Part shown: positions 15,984 to 24,861 of the stretch, one piece after another
Layout of the letters: each line of letters opens with the position of its first letter
Numbering within the stretch: the first letter of the stretch is position 1
Assembly: GCF_003725995.1 (NCBI RefSeq)
Contig: NZ_QIBX01000003.1
Span: 124,001-188,000 of the forward strand
Length of the DNA stretch: 64,000 nt
From: Slackia equolifaciens
GTDB lineage: Bacteria; Actinomycetota; Coriobacteriia; Coriobacteriales; Eggerthellaceae
Direction: 5' to 3'
Program-made: the position numbers and the translations under genes
The notes under the pieces: model-generated
Told to the model about the DNA's origin: nothing
What the model saw: the letters and a program-made list of their open reading frames with translations, nothing else
Database searches by the model: none

Positions 15984-17612
15984 ATGACAGCTTATACGAC
16001 CAACGACGTCCTGAATGCGATCGCCGCGGCAACCAATGCCCTTTCTGAGCGCAAGGACGAAGTAAACCGCCTCAATGTGTTCCCCGTGCCCGACGGCGAC
16101 ACCGGCACCAATATGTCCCTTACCATGCAGATGGTCGTGGACAACCTGGCGCGTCTGCCCATCGGCGCCGATGACGCAGAAATCCGCAAGGCAATCACCA
16201 CCGGCGCCCTTATGGGCGCGCGCGGCAACTCGGGCGTCATCACGTCCCAGATTCTGCGCGGCCTGTGCGAGGGCTACGAGGGGCATGCCGGCCTTTCTAC
16301 CGAGGCCCTGGATTCTTGCTTCGCGCGCGCGGTCGAGGTTGCCTTCCAGGCGGTGCGCAAGCCGGTAGAGGGCACCATCCTCACCGTTGTGAAAGATACC
16401 GCCGCCGCCGCGAAGAAGGCCCGCAAGAAGAAGCTCTCCCTCGAGGACGCGCTCGACGCCGTGGTTGCGGAGGCCTATGCGTCCGTGCAGCGCACCCCGG
16501 AGTTCCTCCCTGTGCTCAAAGAGAACGGCGTCGTGGACGCCGGCGGCTTCGGCCTGGCCATCCTGATCGATGCGTTCGCCGCGTCCCTTACCGGCAAGGA
16601 CGGCTTCACGGGCGATGCCATGGCGTTTGCCCGCCCCGCTCCTAAGGTCGAAATCGAGCAGATCAACGACTGGGAGGGCTCGCAATACCGCTACTGCACG
16701 GAGTTCCTCGTGCATTCTTCCACGGTGGATGTGGATGAGGCCAAGGAGTTCCTGCCTACGATGGGCGACTGCGACCTCATGGTGGGCATGCATCCCAATT
16801 TCAAGGTACATGTGCACTCCAACCGCCCCGACCAGGTTCTGGGCTGGTTCCTTACGCACGACTGCCAGATCTCCGAGGTTCACATCCACAACATGCAGCT
16901 GCAGAGCCAGGAGCGCACCGAGAAGCTCGAGGCGGAGGAGAAGGCCGCGCACAAGCCTCTAGGCGTCGTGGCGGTGGCCCCCGGTGCCGGCAATGCGAAG
17001 ATCCTCGAATCCCTCGGCGTGGACGTGGTGGTGTCCGGCGGGCAAACCATGAATCCTTCGACGGCCGACATCCTCGAGGCCGTGAACAAGGTGAACGCCG
17101 ACAGCGTAATCATCCTGCCCAATAACAAGAACATCATCATGGCTGCCCAGGCCTGCGTCGACGTGTCCGAGAAGCCCTGCGCCGTGGTTCCCACCACGAG
17201 CGTTCCGCAGAGCTTCAGCGCCCTGTTCGGATTCAACCCCGACGCCTCACTCGAGGAGAATGTCGAGGCCATGAACGACGCTTTTGCCGACGTGAAAACC
17301 GGCGAAGTCACCCATGCCATCAAGGATGCCAAGGACGCGCATGGCAATCCGATCAAAGACGGAGATGTCATCGGCATTGCCGACGGCTCCATCGAGGCCG
17401 TGGGCTCCGACGTGCTCGACGTTGTGATGAATCTGCTCGATGTTATGGAGGCCGATGACGCCGACACCTGCACGCTGCTCGCCGGCGAGCAGTTCTCCGA
17501 TGAGGAGCTTGAGGCCCTGACCGCCCGCATCGAAGAAGCCTACGAGGATCTTGAAATCGACGCACATCGCGGCGAGCAGGCCCTCTATCCCGTCATCTTC
17601 TCGCTCGAATAG
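15984..17612 (+). CDS. fakA: Fatty acid kinase ATP-binding subunit (FakA/YloV, DAK2 domain)
   Basis: Phosphorylates fatty acids presented by a DegV-type FakB carrier so that they enter phospholipid synthesis. The 542-residue protein has an N-terminal DhaL/DAK2 kinase domain with NVFPVPDGDTGTNMSLTM (Mg-ATP aspartates), MGARGNSGVITSQILRG and KPVEGTILTVVKD. A middle domain with DAGGFGLAILIDAF and a DegV-like C-terminal half (GAGNAKILESLGVDVVVSGGQTMNPSTADIL, ILPNNKNIIMAAQ) follow. No FakB gene is in the window. PlsX lies 6 kb downstream, which is consistent with acyl-phosphate use. A GAGGAG site precedes the ATG. Confidence 0.92.
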   Translation: MTAYTTNDVLNAIAAATNALSERKDEVNRLNVFPVPDGDTGTNMSLTMQMVVDNLARLPIGADDAEIRKAITTGALMGARGNSGVITSQILRGLCEGYEGHAGLSTEALDSCFARAVEVAFQAVRKPVEGTILTVVKDTAAAAKKARKKKLSLEDALDAVVAEAYASVQRTPEFLPVLKENGVVDAGGFGLAILIDAFAASLTGKDGFTGDAMAFARPAPKVEIEQINDWEGSQYRYCTEFLVHSSTVDVDEAKEFLPTMGDCDLMVGMHPNFKVHVHSNRPDQVLGWFLTHDCQISEVHIHNMQLQSQERTEKLEAEEKAAHKPLGVVAVAPGAGNAKILESLGVDVVVSGGQTMNPSTADILEAVNKVNADSVIILPNNKNIIMAAQACVDVSEKPCAVVPTTSVPQSFSALFGFNPDASLEENVEAMNDAFADVKTGEVTHAIKDAKDAHGNPIKDGDVIGIADGSIEAVGSDVLDVVMNLLDVMEADDADTCTLLAGEQFSDEELEALTARIEEAYEDLEIDAHRGEQALYPVIFSLE

Positions 17613-17629
17613 GATTTCTGGCGTTCATC

Positions 17630-19798
17630 ATGACCGACCGTCTGGCCGCCACCCTTAGCTTTGACGCCCCCGTAGCCGCTGTTGCGGGGGTCAGTTCGGC
17701 GAGGGCGGCGGCTTTGTCGTCTATGGGAATCCATACGGTTCGCGACCTTCTTTCGCACTATCCGAGGCGCTATCTGGACATGTCGCGCCTGACCACCATC
17801 GCCCAAGCCCGTATCGGCGAGAACGCCACCATTGTTGCCACCGTGCACGAGGCCGTGGTGAAGCGTCCCAAACCGAAGCTCGACCTTACCGAGGTGACGC
17901 TCGTTGATGGCACGGGAACGCTCATCGCAACGTTCTTTCGGCAGCCGTGGCTAGCCAAGACACTCACGCCGGGCACTCGCGTGAGCGTTGCAGGCGAGGT
18001 GGAGTTCAACTACGGCTTCAAACGCATGACCGTTCCGTTTCTCGACAAATTGGATATCGACGAGGCCGCCCACGGTCGCGTGATACCCGTGCACGGCGCA
18101 TCCGAAAAGGTCCCGGTGGGCCAGATGCGACGCCTTGTCGCCAACGCCCTGGATATCGCCACGCCATCGTACGACCCGCTGCCCCTTGAGCTGCGCACCA
18201 AATATCGCCTTATTTCACGCAATGCGGCGCTGCACGCGGTTCATTTCCCCTCCTCCTTGGAAGAGGCCGCTGCAGCACGCAGACGACTTGCCTACGAGGA
18301 GGTGCTGCTCCTGGAGCTTCATCTCATGCGCGAATCTGCGCAGGAATCGTCGGGGGCGCCTGCGCACGAGCATGTGATTAACGGCGCGCATCTGGAAAAG
18401 CTTCGAAAAGCGGTGCCGTTCGCCCTGACCGACGACCAGTGTCGATCCGTGGACGATATTCTCAAGCGCATGGCGGCGCCCGAGCGCATGGAGCATATGC
18501 TGCTTGGCGATGTGGGCACCGGCAAGACCATCGTTGCGGCCCACGCGTTGGCCGTGGCAGCTGACAGCGGATCGCAGGCGCTCATGATGGGCCCCACGGA
18601 GGTTCTTGCTGCCCAGTATGCCGCCTCGCTCGGTCCGCTGCTCGACGCCGCCGGCGTGCCATGGGCGCTGATCACGGGGTCGACGCCTCAAGCCGAGCGC
18701 GATGACGCGTGCGCGGCCCTCGCGTCGGGCGCCCTATCGGTGGCTTTCGGCACGCACGCTTTGCTGGAGGATTCCGTGACATGCAAGAACTGCTCGCTCG
18801 TCATCGTGGACGAAGAGCAGCGCTTTGGCGTCGACCAGCGCGCAAAGCTTGCCGAAAAGGGGAGGGGGGCCGACGTGCTTCTCATGACGGCAACCCCCAT
18901 TCCTCGTTCCCTCGCGCTCGCCCTGTACGGATCCATGACGCAATCGTACCTGCGTCAGGTTCCGTTCGATCGTCCGCCGCGCACCACGCGCGTTCTGGGC
19001 TTCAGAGAGCGAGGCCGCGCCTACGACGCCGCTCTTGCAGCCTGCGAGCGCGGCGAGCAGGCGTATGTGGTGTGCCCGCTTGTGGGCGAGAAAAAGCCCG
19101 CGGCCGAGAAGCGCGCTCACGCCGATGCTCAGGACGAGGAACGGGATGAGCCGTTTATCGAGTCCGATGCCGACATGGTGGGCGATAACGCCAGAGCGGC
19201 CGAAGCGGAGGCGGCTTTCTTGCAGGCCAAGACCTTTTCCGCCTACAAAGTGGGGCTTTTGCACGGTCGCATGAAGGCCGAGGAGAAGCGGCGCGTCATG
19301 GATGAGTTCCGCGCAGGGCGCATCGACGTTCTGGTGAGCACCACGGTCATAGAGGTGGGCGTGGACGTACCGCGCGCCACCGTTATGATCGTAGAAGACG
19401 CCGATCGCTTTGGCCTCTCGCAGCTCCATCAGCTCCGCGGCCGCGTTGGGCGCGGGGAGCTCGCCGGCGAGGTGTACCTGATTGCGGCGACCTCGAACGA
19501 GGAGGCTCTTGCTCGTCTTTCCGCCATGGAGAAGACCGATGACGGTTTCGAGCTTGCGGAATACGACCTGTCGCTGCGCCGCGAGGGCGATATCCTGGGC
19601 AACAGGCAGCACGGCGCTTCTGCGCTTAAGCTCGTCAACGTGGTACGCGATGCAGCCATCATCGAGGCCGCCCACCAGGACGCGCGCGCCATCATCGAGC
19701 GCGACCCGCTCGGCGCCACCGACGAGGCACGCGCCCTTTACCACGAATCAGATGCGATGTTTCTAGCTGCCGAGACAGGCGCGCGTAAGGCGCGATAG
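17630..19798 (+). CDS. recG: ATP-dependent DNA helicase RecG
   Basis: Unwinds branched DNA and reverses stalled forks. The 722-residue protein has the wedge/OB domain (TLVDGTGTLIATFFRQPWLAKTL). Walker A is LLGDVGTGKTIVAAHAL (about residue 297), the DEAH-like box is VIVDEEQRFGVDQRAKL, and motif III is MTATPIPRSLAL. The C-terminal lobe has VEVGVDVPRATVM and HQLRGRVGRG. An acidic insert (about residues 485-525, with KRAHADAQDEERDEPFIESDADMVGDN) lies between the helicase lobes and is longer than in E. coli RecG. The binding site is weak. It sits 18 bases after fakA and 12 before rsmD. Confidence 0.96.
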   Translation: MTDRLAATLSFDAPVAAVAGVSSARAAALSSMGIHTVRDLLSHYPRRYLDMSRLTTIAQARIGENATIVATVHEAVVKRPKPKLDLTEVTLVDGTGTLIATFFRQPWLAKTLTPGTRVSVAGEVEFNYGFKRMTVPFLDKLDIDEAAHGRVIPVHGASEKVPVGQMRRLVANALDIATPSYDPLPLELRTKYRLISRNAALHAVHFPSSLEEAAAARRRLAYEEVLLLELHLMRESAQESSGAPAHEHVINGAHLEKLRKAVPFALTDDQCRSVDDILKRMAAPERMEHMLLGDVGTGKTIVAAHALAVAADSGSQALMMGPTEVLAAQYAASLGPLLDAAGVPWALITGSTPQAERDDACAALASGALSVAFGTHALLEDSVTCKNCSLVIVDEEQRFGVDQRAKLAEKGRGADVLLMTATPIPRSLALALYGSMTQSYLRQVPFDRPPRTTRVLGFRERGRAYDAALAACERGEQAYVVCPLVGEKKPAAEKRAHADAQDEERDEPFIESDADMVGDNARAAEAEAAFLQAKTFSAYKVGLLHGRMKAEEKRRVMDEFRAGRIDVLVSTTVIEVGVDVPRATVMIVEDADRFGLSQLHQLRGRVGRGELAGEVYLIAATSNEEALARLSAMEKTDDGFELAEYDLSLRREGDILGNRQHGASALKLVNVVRDAAIIEAAHQDARAIIERDPLGATDEARALYHESDAMFLAAETGARKAR

Positions 19799-19810
19799 GG
19801 AGGATGACTG

Positions 19811-20392
19811 ATGAGGGTTATTTCGGGAATCTACCGCGGACGACCGCTTAAGGCGCCCAAAGGCAGCGGAACCCGCCCTACCACAGATCGCGTGAAAGAG
19901 ACGCTGATGAGCTCGCTCGTCAGCGCATACGGCAGCCTTGAGGGCGCCTGCGTGCTTGACGCGTTCGCCGGAAGCGGAGCGCTTGGAATCGAATGCCTTT
20001 CGCGCGGGGCGTCGAGCGCGCAGTTCTTCGAGAGGGATAAAGCCGCGCTTGAGGCGCTCAGGGCCAATATCGCCGCGCTGAACATTCCCCCTGAACGCGC
20101 TCGCGTGTTCAGGGCCGACGTGATGAAGAACCCGCCTTTGTTCGGCGCTGTCCCTTTCGACATCGTGTTCCTGGACCCGCCCTACGCCTACGACGCTGCC
20201 GATGTGCTCGCCCTCGTGCAGACGCTTGCCGAAAAAGGCCGTCTCTCGGCAAATGCCGTGGTCAGCTATGAACACGATGCGTCGACCGCTATAATGCCTT
20301 CTTTGGGTAAAAACGCCCTTGACATGAAGATCATCGCCAGCAAACGCTTCGGTGGCACCGTCATCGACCTGCTTGGCTTCGCAGTCGATTAG
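19811..20392 (+). CDS. rsmD: 16S rRNA (guanine-966-N2)-methyltransferase
   Basis: Methylates G966 of 16S rRNA in 30S subunits. The 193-residue protein begins MRVISGIYRGRPLKAPKGSGTRPTTDRVKETLMSSL, the typical RsmD start. It has the SAM-binding motif VLDAFAGSGALGIECLSRGA and the catalytic N6/N2-type motif FLDPPYAYD. It is followed by coaD, the almost universal neighbour of rsmD in bacteria. Start chosen by the conserved N-terminus, with AGGGAGG upstream. Confidence 0.96.
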   Translation: MRVISGIYRGRPLKAPKGSGTRPTTDRVKETLMSSLVSAYGSLEGACVLDAFAGSGALGIECLSRGASSAQFFERDKAALEALRANIAALNIPPERARVFRADVMKNPPLFGAVPFDIVFLDPPYAYDAADVLALVQTLAEKGRLSANAVVSYEHDASTAIMPSLGKNALDMKIIASKRFGGTVIDLLGFAVD

Positions 20393-20419
20393 CTCAGCCC
20401 GCACAAGGAGGGAACTCTC

Positions 20420-20914
20420 ATGAAGAAAGCATTGGTGCCCGGCACTTTCGACCCCATAACCAACGGCCATCTGGACGTAATCACCCGAGCCTCGCAGATC
20501 TTCGACGAGGTCGTGGTCGGCGTGGCCGCATCGGTGGGCAAGGGCCCCAAGGGCCCTCTGTTCTCGCTCGAGGAGCGCGTGCAGTTCGCCCGCGACGCCA
20601 CCGCGCACCTGGACAATGTGACCGTCATGTGCTTCAACGACCTTCTGGTGCATTTCGCCGAGCAGATCGGCGCCAACGTGGTAGTCAAGGGCTTGCGCGC
20701 CATCACCGACTTCGAGTACGAGTTCCAGATGACGGCGGCCAACTATCGCCTGAACAAGAATATCGAGACCATGTTCATCATGTCTCCCCCTGAATACATG
20801 TATCTTTCCAGCTCGATCGTGCGCGAGATTTCCTCTTTCGACGGCAATGTATCCGACCTTGTGCCTGATGGTGTGGAAAAAGCATTGAAGCAGCGCTTTC
20901 GTGATAAACTATAG
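20420..20914 (+). CDS. coaD: Phosphopantetheine adenylyltransferase
   Basis: The penultimate step of coenzyme A synthesis: transfers AMP from ATP to 4'-phosphopantetheine. The 164-residue protein has the nucleotidyltransferase motif VPGTFDPITNGHLDVI (TxGH-like TNGH), GLRAITDFEYEFQM with the substrate-binding arginine, and the C-terminal ISSSIVREISSF-like YLSSSIVREIS. Hexameric in the family. AAGGAGG precedes the ATG. Confidence 0.97.
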   Translation: MKKALVPGTFDPITNGHLDVITRASQIFDEVVVGVAASVGKGPKGPLFSLEERVQFARDATAHLDNVTVMCFNDLLVHFAEQIGANVVVKGLRAITDFEYEFQMTAANYRLNKNIETMFIMSPPEYMYLSSSIVREISSFDGNVSDLVPDGVEKALKQRFRDKL

Positions 20915-21015
20915 GGATACTGCGCGTATTATCGTACGTTGCAACGCTTTTGAGGATAACGGGCACATAATGCCCCGGTACGCTTGCTGTTAGACAGCAC
21001 TACGAAAGGGACGAA

Positions 21016-21483
21016 ATGGACGAAACTGGAGTTCTCGGACTCGTCGAGGAGCTCACTATTCTTCTCGAGGAATCCAAGCCGGTGTTCGGCAAGAGCAATC
21101 TCCGCCAAGTCGATATCGCGGCTGCTTTCGAAATCCTGGATGAGATTCGCGACGTGTTCCCGGGCGAATTCGCCCAGGCGCGTCAGATTGTTCGCGAGCG
21201 CCAGAGCCTGCTCGACGACGCCGAAGCGGAAAGCTCTCGCTTGATTGAAGATGCCCGCAGCCAGGCGATGACCATCGCCAGCGAGCAGGAGATCGTGCGC
21301 ATCGCGCAGCAGCAGGCCGATACCATCATGGCCGACGCGCGCGAGCTCGAACGTCAGACCCGCGCTGGCGCCGAGGATTATGCCGACGAGGTGTTCGGGC
21401 ATGTGGAGCAGAGCCTCGACACGCTCATCACGAGCGTGCGTCGCTGCCGCGATCGCCTTAACAACCAGGGCATCGGTCGCTAA
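21016..21483 (+). CDS. DivIVA-like coiled-coil protein
   Basis: The 155-residue protein is almost entirely helical, with charged heptads in QARQIVRERQSLLDDAEAESSRLIEDARSQAMTIASEQEIVRIAQQQADTIMADARELERQ. This pattern of E/A/R-rich helix with MADARE-like turns is found in actinobacterial proteins described as DivIVA- or ATPase-subunit-b-like and located between coaD and yceD. It lacks the N-terminal DivIVA membrane-binding signature, so function in septation or polar growth is only inferred. The start follows GAAAGGGACGAA. Its TAA overlaps the yceD ATG. Confidence 0.75.
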   Translation: MDETGVLGLVEELTILLEESKPVFGKSNLRQVDIAAAFEILDEIRDVFPGEFAQARQIVRERQSLLDDAEAESSRLIEDARSQAMTIASEQEIVRIAQQQADTIMADARELERQTRAGAEDYADEVFGHVEQSLDTLITSVRRCRDRLNNQGIGR

Positions 21484-22034
21484 TGGATTCGCTTGTCATC
21501 GAGATTCCTGCCGAGCTCTTCGCACCCGCGGAGAGCTCTTCGTATGCAGGAGAATTGGCTATTTCATCTTTCGAGTTCGGCCCCGACGAGTACCGTGCCG
21601 CACGTCCCCTTAGCTGGAATGCCTCCATCACCAACGTGGGCGGCGCCTTGCTGGTAAGCGGAACGGTAAAGGGCCAGGTCACCACTGCGTGCGCACGCTG
21701 CTTGGAAGACGCCACCTTCGACGTAGAGGGCGAAATCGAAGGCTATTTCCTGATCGAAGGAGAAGGGGAGGCCCCCGACGACATGGAGGAGGACGAATTC
21801 GACGTTCTCCCCGAGGATAACAAGCTCGACCTCGAGCCGCTCATTCTTGCTGCCGTCTACGTTGAGCTTCCTCTGATTCCGTTGTGCCGCGAAGATTGCA
21901 AGGGCATATGCCCTACCTGTGGCGCCAACCTCAATGAGGGGCCGTGCGATTGCGTGCCCGATGCGTCTGACGAGGATGACGGCATCAATCCGAACAATCC
22001 TTTTGCCGCCCTGAAGGGCCTGAAGCTGGATTAA
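21483..22034 (+). CDS. YceD/DUF177 family protein, probable 23S rRNA accumulation factor
   Basis: The 183-residue protein has the DUF177 core (SGTVKGQVTTACARCLEDATFDVEGEIEGYFL). It ends with a four-cysteine cluster LCREDCKGICPTCGANLNEGPCDC that is likely to bind zinc. The family is tied to 23S rRNA and plsX/rpmF expression in other bacteria. It normally sits directly before rpmF; here a reverse-strand gene intervenes. Translation is coupled to the upstream coiled-coil gene through a TAATG overlap. Confidence 0.9.
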   Translation: MDSLVIEIPAELFAPAESSSYAGELAISSFEFGPDEYRAARPLSWNASITNVGGALLVSGTVKGQVTTACARCLEDATFDVEGEIEGYFLIEGEGEAPDDMEEDEFDVLPEDNKLDLEPLILAAVYVELPLIPLCREDCKGICPTCGANLNEGPCDCVPDASDEDDGINPNNPFAALKGLKLD

Positions 22035-22084
22035 GCCCCGCTTCGGTTTTTACGCTGTATACATTAGTTGCCCAAACAATATAA

Positions 22085-22108
22085 ATGCCCTCATCATGAG
22101 GGCATTTT
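22085..22108. terminator. Terminator after yceD, possibly bidirectional
   Basis: ATGCCCTC (22085-22092) pairs with GAGGGCAT (22098-22105) across a 5-base loop, with TTTT on the right and an A/T-rich flank on the left. It can end yceD transcription and perhaps reverse-strand readthrough from the metallo-hydrolase gene, which stops about 150 bases away. Confidence 0.8.
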
Positions 22109-22256
22109 GCTTATATTGGATTTCTCTTGGCTCAGGCGGCCGCTTACATCACGGCATGCTCGAACAGGGGGCTTTGCGGAGGCATTCGTGTCCAACCAGA
22201 CGGAAAAGCGACGGCGTCACGACGACGTAATAGTTCGACATTCGGCCGGCGCTTGG

Positions 22257-23249
22257 CTAATCCGCCAGATCGAACTCGACGGCGATGCCTTCGATGGTCA
22301 TGCGAAGCGAGCCCATATGCACGGCATGCACAAGGTGGGCAAGCGTCTCGCCCAATGAGAAGAATTTCTGCTCAACGGCCCACGAGTGCCAGTTGGGATA
22401 CTTCCAATGCGCATTTGAGGTGATCGCGATCAGATCTCGATGCCCTGCGCGTACGAGATCCTCCATTTCAGCCAGGCGTTCGAAATGATGCGCCTTAAGC
22501 TGGTCGACGCGGCGAGCGAGCTGGGTGAAGACTTCGCCATGCCCCGGAAGCACCAGATCCACGTCGAGGTCGCGCACCTTGTCAAGGCTATCAAGAAAAT
22601 CCTGCAGCTCGTCGGTTTCGAGGAAGAACGACGAAATATTGGGCGTGATGCGCTCGAGCACATGGTCGCCCGAGATAAAGAGGCGACGCCTCTCGTCATA
22701 GAGACAGATATGGGTGGAGTCATGGCCCGGCGTCTCAATCACGCGGAATCGATAGCCTCCGCGCTCGATGACGTCGTCCTCTTTGATGTATATAAGAGGA
22801 TAGTCTTCCTTAAGCGGTATAAGCTCGCTGGAGAGGGATTGACGATTGGGGTGCTGGCGACGGCTCTGAGCGTCGTCATAGATGGCATCCACGATAGGCA
22901 GGTAGGTGCGCCGCTGCATCTCCTGACGCGTGTTCACCTCGATGAAGGAGTGCATGTGGGCGAATATGCTCATCTCTTCGCTGTAGATGCGCTCGAGGCA
23001 ACCCGTGTGGTCGGGGTGGCTATGGGTGAACAGCAGGTCAACGTCGTCAAAGGCCAGGCCGAAGTGCGCAAGGGCATCGCTTAGCGCCTGCTCGCATTCG
23101 GGCAACGAAAAGCCTACGTCCACCAGAAGCGGTCTGATGTCGTCTTGGATCAGGTAAGAATTGAGCGCCTTGAGCGGATTATTGGGCAGCGGGACCTTGA
23201 TCAGGTACACGCCTTTCATGACCTCAATAGGCAAGGGGGATTCAGACAT
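22257..23249 (-). CDS. Metallo-beta-lactamase-fold hydrolase (glyoxalase II-like)
   Basis: The 330-residue protein has the metal-binding motif THSHPDHTG and the later ligands in IETPGHDSTHICLYD, FISGDHVL and LPGHGEVF, all in the expected order. A C-terminal helical region with LAHLVHAVHMGSLRMTIEG resembles the winged-helix tail of LACTB2/glyoxalase II relatives. A probable thioester or phosphodiester substrate cannot be named. The gene lies on the reverse strand between yceD and rpmF and reads away from rpmF. Upstream (23255-23290) is a run of partly symmetrical TTAAGTGACTAA/GGTTACTAA words that could be an operator; this is weak. Confidence 0.9.
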   Translation of the reverse strand: MSESPLPIEVMKGVYLIKVPLPNNPLKALNSYLIQDDIRPLLVDVGFSLPECEQALSDALAHFGLAFDDVDLLFTHSHPDHTGCLERIYSEEMSIFAHMHSFIEVNTRQEMQRRTYLPIVDAIYDDAQSRRQHPNRQSLSSELIPLKEDYPLIYIKEDDVIERGGYRFRVIETPGHDSTHICLYDERRRLFISGDHVLERITPNISSFFLETDELQDFLDSLDKVRDLDVDLVLPGHGEVFTQLARRVDQLKAHHFERLAEMEDLVRAGHRDLIAITSNAHWKYPNWHSWAVEQKFFSLGETLAHLVHAVHMGSLRMTIEGIAVEFDLAD

Positions 23250-23376
23250 GGCGATTCCTTGTTAAGTGACTAACTTGGTTACTAATGTTCACCTGATACA
23301 GTAAAGTAATCAACCGCGCGAATGGGGATTTCCCGCCAGAGGGCACTAAAATTACATGTGAACTCGGATTAAGTTC

Positions 23377-23405
23377 TTGCATGGGACAGCATGCTTTGGT
23401 ATCAT
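23377..23405 (+). promoter_or_regulatory. Promoter of rpmF
   Basis: TTGCAT (23377-23382), a 17-base spacer and TATCAT (23400-23405). It gives rpmF its own promoter, needed because the reverse-strand gene cuts it off from yceD. Confidence 0.7.
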
Positions 23406-23484
23406 TCCCGTTCGTCTGATTTTTGGCAATCAACCGTTTCGGCCTTATCAGCTGGGCCGAGTGGATTAAAGGAGATGGATAACC

Positions 23485-23664
23485 ATGGCAGTGCCTAAGC
23501 GTAAGACCGGTCGTGCCCGCACTCATTCCCGCCGTAGCGCGAACAGCATCATCGCTGCTCCCGCCCGTTCCATTTGCCCCCAGTGCGGCGAGGTTAAGCT
23601 TCCTCACCGCGTTTGCGGCAATTGCGGCTACTACGGCAAGCGTGAGGTCCTGGAGACCGAATAG
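23485..23664 (+). CDS. rpmF: Ribosomal protein L32
   Basis: A 59-residue protein beginning MAVPKRKTGRARTHSRRSAN with a four-cysteine zinc ribbon (CPQC and CGNC). An AAAGGAG site lies upstream. It is too short to be caught by a 60-residue cut-off but is unmistakable. It is separated from yceD by about 1.45 kb carrying a reverse-strand hydrolase and lies upstream of plsX. Confidence 0.97.
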   Translation: MAVPKRKTGRARTHSRRSANSIIAAPARSICPQCGEVKLPHRVCGNCGYYGKREVLETE

Positions 23665-23865
23665 CTTCCTCGCCCCAACGGAATGAACGAATATTGCCGG
23701 CTTTCGAGTCGGCAATTCGTGTATACGGAGGCAGTTGCGCAATGAGGTTGCGATTCGATGACAACCACTCTCGAATCGCGTGACGCCACGTTACCTGCGG
23801 TATCGTAAGAAGCGAACCTACTGTCCCCGCATATGCGGAGGGCCCTTTAGTTGGAAAGGAACAGC

Positions 23866-24861
23866 ATGTCCAATTCCGAGCATGTTATCGTAGCCGTCGA
23901 CGCAATGGGCGGCGACAACGCGCCTTCCGTCGTGCTGGAAGGCGTCGCGGCGGCGCTCGAAGAAGACCAGAATCTCGAGGTCGTGCTGGTAGGCCCGGCC
24001 GATATCGTGGAGCCGTTCGCAGCATCTCACGCTCGCTGCACCGCGCAGGCCGCCTCTGAGGTCATCGCCATGGACGAGCATCCTGCAGAGGCCGTGCGCA
24101 AGAAGAAGGATTCTTCCATCGTTGTGGGCTGCCGCCTGGTCAAGGAAGGCGCGGCCCAGGGCTTCTTCTCCGCCGGATCCACCGGCGCCTGCCTTGCAGC
24201 CGCTACGCTTGTTGTAGGCCGCATCAAAGGCGTGTCGCGCCCGGCTCTCTGCAGCGTGATCCCGTCCCCTGCAGCGCCCGTGGTCATGTCCGACATCGGC
24301 GCAAATGCCGATTGCAAGCCTGAGTACCTCGTGCAATTCGCCCAGATGGCATCCATCTACGCGGAGAAGATCGTGGGCATCGAAAACCCCCGCGTGGGCC
24401 TGCTCAACATCGGCTCCGAAGACACCAAGGGCTCGCAGTTCGCCCAGCAGACCTTCGCGCTCATGAAGGAGAAGGTGCCCAACTTCGCCGGCAACGCCGA
24501 AGGCAACGACATTCTTCCTGCGAACTTCGACGTTATCGTGACCGACGGCTTTACGGGCAACGTGGTGCTCAAGACCATCGAAGGCACCTCCAAGACGCTG
24601 TTCGGGGCGTTAAAAGATGTGATGATGGGGTCGTTCACCAGCAAGCTCGGAGCGCTTGCGCTCAAGGGGGGCTTAAGCGACCTGAAGGCGCGTGTGAGCG
24701 CCGACACCTACGGCGGCGCACCCCTTTTGGGCGTTAAGGGCGCGTGCTTGGTGGGGCACGGCTCCAGCAATCCCGCAGCCATCAAGAACGGCGTCCATGC
24801 AACCGCCAGCGTCGTGCGCAATCGCGTGACCGACCTTATTGCGGAAGCGGTGACCAAATAA
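23866..24861 (+). CDS. plsX: Phosphate acyltransferase PlsX
   Basis: Converts acyl-ACP to acyl-phosphate for phosphatidic acid synthesis. The 331-residue protein starts MSNSEHVIVAVDAMGGDNAP; the ATG at 23866 follows GGAAAGGA, so the TTG 15 bases earlier is not needed. Family motifs VDAMGGDNAPSVVLEG, FSAGSTGACLAAA, NIGSEDTKG, VTDGFTGNVVLKTIEG and YGGAPLLGVKG are all present. Its TAA overlaps the rnc ATG. Its acyl-phosphate product is the same intermediate that FakA (about 6 kb upstream) makes from exogenous fatty acids. Confidence 0.96.
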   Translation: MSNSEHVIVAVDAMGGDNAPSVVLEGVAAALEEDQNLEVVLVGPADIVEPFAASHARCTAQAASEVIAMDEHPAEAVRKKKDSSIVVGCRLVKEGAAQGFFSAGSTGACLAAATLVVGRIKGVSRPALCSVIPSPAAPVVMSDIGANADCKPEYLVQFAQMASIYAEKIVGIENPRVGLLNIGSEDTKGSQFAQQTFALMKEKVPNFAGNAEGNDILPANFDVIVTDGFTGNVVLKTIEGTSKTLFGALKDVMMGSFTSKLGALALKGGLSDLKARVSADTYGGAPLLGVKGACLVGHGSSNPAAIKNGVHATASVVRNRVTDLIAEAVTK

